From an uncultured Butyrivibrio sp. (GTDB lineage Bacteria; Bacillota; Clostridia; Lachnospirales; Lachnospiraceae): DNA of 64,000 nt. Shown in pieces: positions 63,245 to 64,000 of this stretch. The first letter of the stretch is position 1. Each line of letters starts with the position of its first letter. Location: assembly GCA_945928575.1 (NCBI GenBank), contig CAMENP010000005.1, positions 1 through 64,000 of the forward strand. Reading direction: 5' to 3'. A program made the position numbers and the translations under genes. The notes below the pieces were generated by a model, which had not been told where the DNA came from, did not search any database, and saw nothing but the letters and a program-made list of their open reading frames with translations.

Positions 63245-64000
63245 ATGGATTTTCTGTATACTCTCCAGAATCTGCGTAATCCGGTTCTGGATACCATAAT
63301 GTCAATAATCACTAATCTCGGCGGCGAATTGATCGTCATAGCCGCACTCTGCATCATATATTGGTGCGTTAACAAGGATTTTGCTTATAAGCTCTGCTTC
63401 ACTTATTTCATATCTGGACTTCTCGTACAAGGCGCCAAGATAGCCTGCCGTATCGAAAGACCGTGGGTAAGGGACTCAAGGCTTACATGCGTGGAATCCG
63501 CGCGTAAAGCAGCAACCGGATATTCATTTCCGAGCGGACATACCCAGGGTGTGACCGGATTGTTCAGTTCAATTGCCTTCCACATAAAGAAATGCTGGCT
63601 TTACATCGTAAGTTTCGTGATAATTGCTGCCGTGATGTTCTCGCGGATGTATCTCGGATGCCATACGCCTCAGGATGTCATAACCGCTTTTGCGATAACG
63701 ATAGTTACCTCGGCAGCCGTAAGCCTTCTCTACGACCGCATATCATCCAATGATAAAGCAAATGTAATAGTATTCATCCTTACCGAGATCGTATCCCTTG
63801 CTCTTATCATTTACAGCAGCTATGTAGTGTCATCCGGCAAATCCACAACAGAACTTGCCATGGACGGTTTCAAAGCAGCCGGTGCCGGTATCGGATTCGG
63901 AATAGGCTGGTTCCTTGAAAAAGAATTCATACATTATGATCCACATTCTGTCAGGACGATATGGGGACAGATTGTTAAAGTTATCGCCGGTCTGGCTACT
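63245..64000 (+). CDS. PAP2-superfamily membrane phosphatase (3' end beyond window)
   Basis: This gene is missing from the ORF track because it runs off the window edge; 252 codons are seen. The phosphatase motifs are all visible: 'KIACRIERP' (KxxxxxxRP), 'FPSGHTQG' (PSGH), and 'SRMYLGCHTPQD' (SRxxxxxHxxxD). Membrane helices surround them, and 'GFKAAGAGIGFGIGWFLEKEFI' follows. It likely dephosphorylates undecaprenyl- or phosphatidyl-type lipid phosphates at the membrane. AAAGGAGC precedes the ATG. It is divergent from the beta-CASP gene. Confidence 0.92.
   Translation, partial: MDFLYTLQNLRNPVLDTIMSIITNLGGELIVIAALCIIYWCVNKDFAYKLCFTYFISGLLVQGAKIACRIERPWVRDSRLTCVESARKAATGYSFPSGHTQGVTGLFSSIAFHIKKCWLYIVSFVIIAAVMFSRMYLGCHTPQDVITAFAITIVTSAAVSLLYDRISSNDKANVIVFILTEIVSLALIIYSSYVVSSGKSTTELAMDGFKAAGAGIGFGIGWFLEKEFIHYDPHSVRTIWGQIVKVIAGLAT

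Overview
The window looks like chromosomal DNA of a low-to-moderate GC Firmicute of the family Lachnospiraceae (a Butyrivibrio/Roseburia/Lachnospira-like gut or rumen anaerobe). Evidence: sigma-A promoters with near-consensus -35/-10 boxes and 17-bp spacers, strong GGAGG ribosome binding sites, an aspS-gatCAB operon, dimeric GlyRS, DapL-type lysine synthesis, an ANTAR regulator beside glnA, families typical of this group (DUF6106, Mbeg1-like DUF2974, TraX, DUF4234, DUF2752), and a GH5 cellulase lipoprotein next to sugar-sensor-like GGDEF proteins. Genus assignment is inference. No phage, transposase, integrase or CRISPR was seen. Most genes are on the minus strand.

Layout. 0-8 kb: M16 protease, era, recO, glyS and a zinc-ribbon membrane protein. 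8-9.1 kb: a riboflavin ECF transporter (RibU) behind an FMN riboswitch with an attenuator. 9.1-16.4 kb: a GGDEF/degenerate-EAL protein, a HEAT-methyltransferase, a Na/Pi cotransporter, an anchored amidase and guaB. 16.4-20.9 kb: DUF6106, purB, purF and purC. 20.9-26.4 kb: a PilZ protein, then gatB-gatA-gatC-aspS. 26.4-31.2 kb: a polysaccharide deacetylase, dapL, dapF, ANTAR and glnA, with glnA divergent from a CapA-like lipoprotein. 32.6-38.3 kb: ClC channel, Gly-rich membrane protein, EAL protein, Mbeg1-like hydrolase, TraX. 38.4-42.1 kb: PHP, DegV, ketopantoate reductase-like, DUF4234 and DUF2752. 42-51.7 kb: two paralogous LacI-sensor/GGDEF proteins around a GH5 cellulase and a tRNA-Gly, then a thioesterase, a second ketopantoate reductase-like gene, a membrane esterase, a 62-bp tandem repeat array and a second identical tRNA-Gly. 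51.7-64 kb: GNAT, gltD, gltB, DUF3810, lipid kinase, LicD, beta-CASP nuclease-like protein, and a PAP2 phosphatase cut by the window end.

How genes work together. Nitrogen assimilation (glnA with ANTAR, gltBD), IMP/GMP/AMP synthesis (purC, purF, purB, guaB), meso-DAP/lysine and wall synthesis (dapL, dapF, amidase, deacetylase), and Asn/Gln-tRNA formation (aspS, gatCAB) form the housekeeping part. Five c-di-GMP proteins (three GGDEF, one EAL, one PilZ) sit within the 64 kb. The most unusual signals are the 62-bp repeat array at about 51.0-51.4 kb and the CxC-x37-CxC motif, conserved in position, in the two cytoplasmic sugar-sensor-like diguanylate cyclases that bracket the cellulase.
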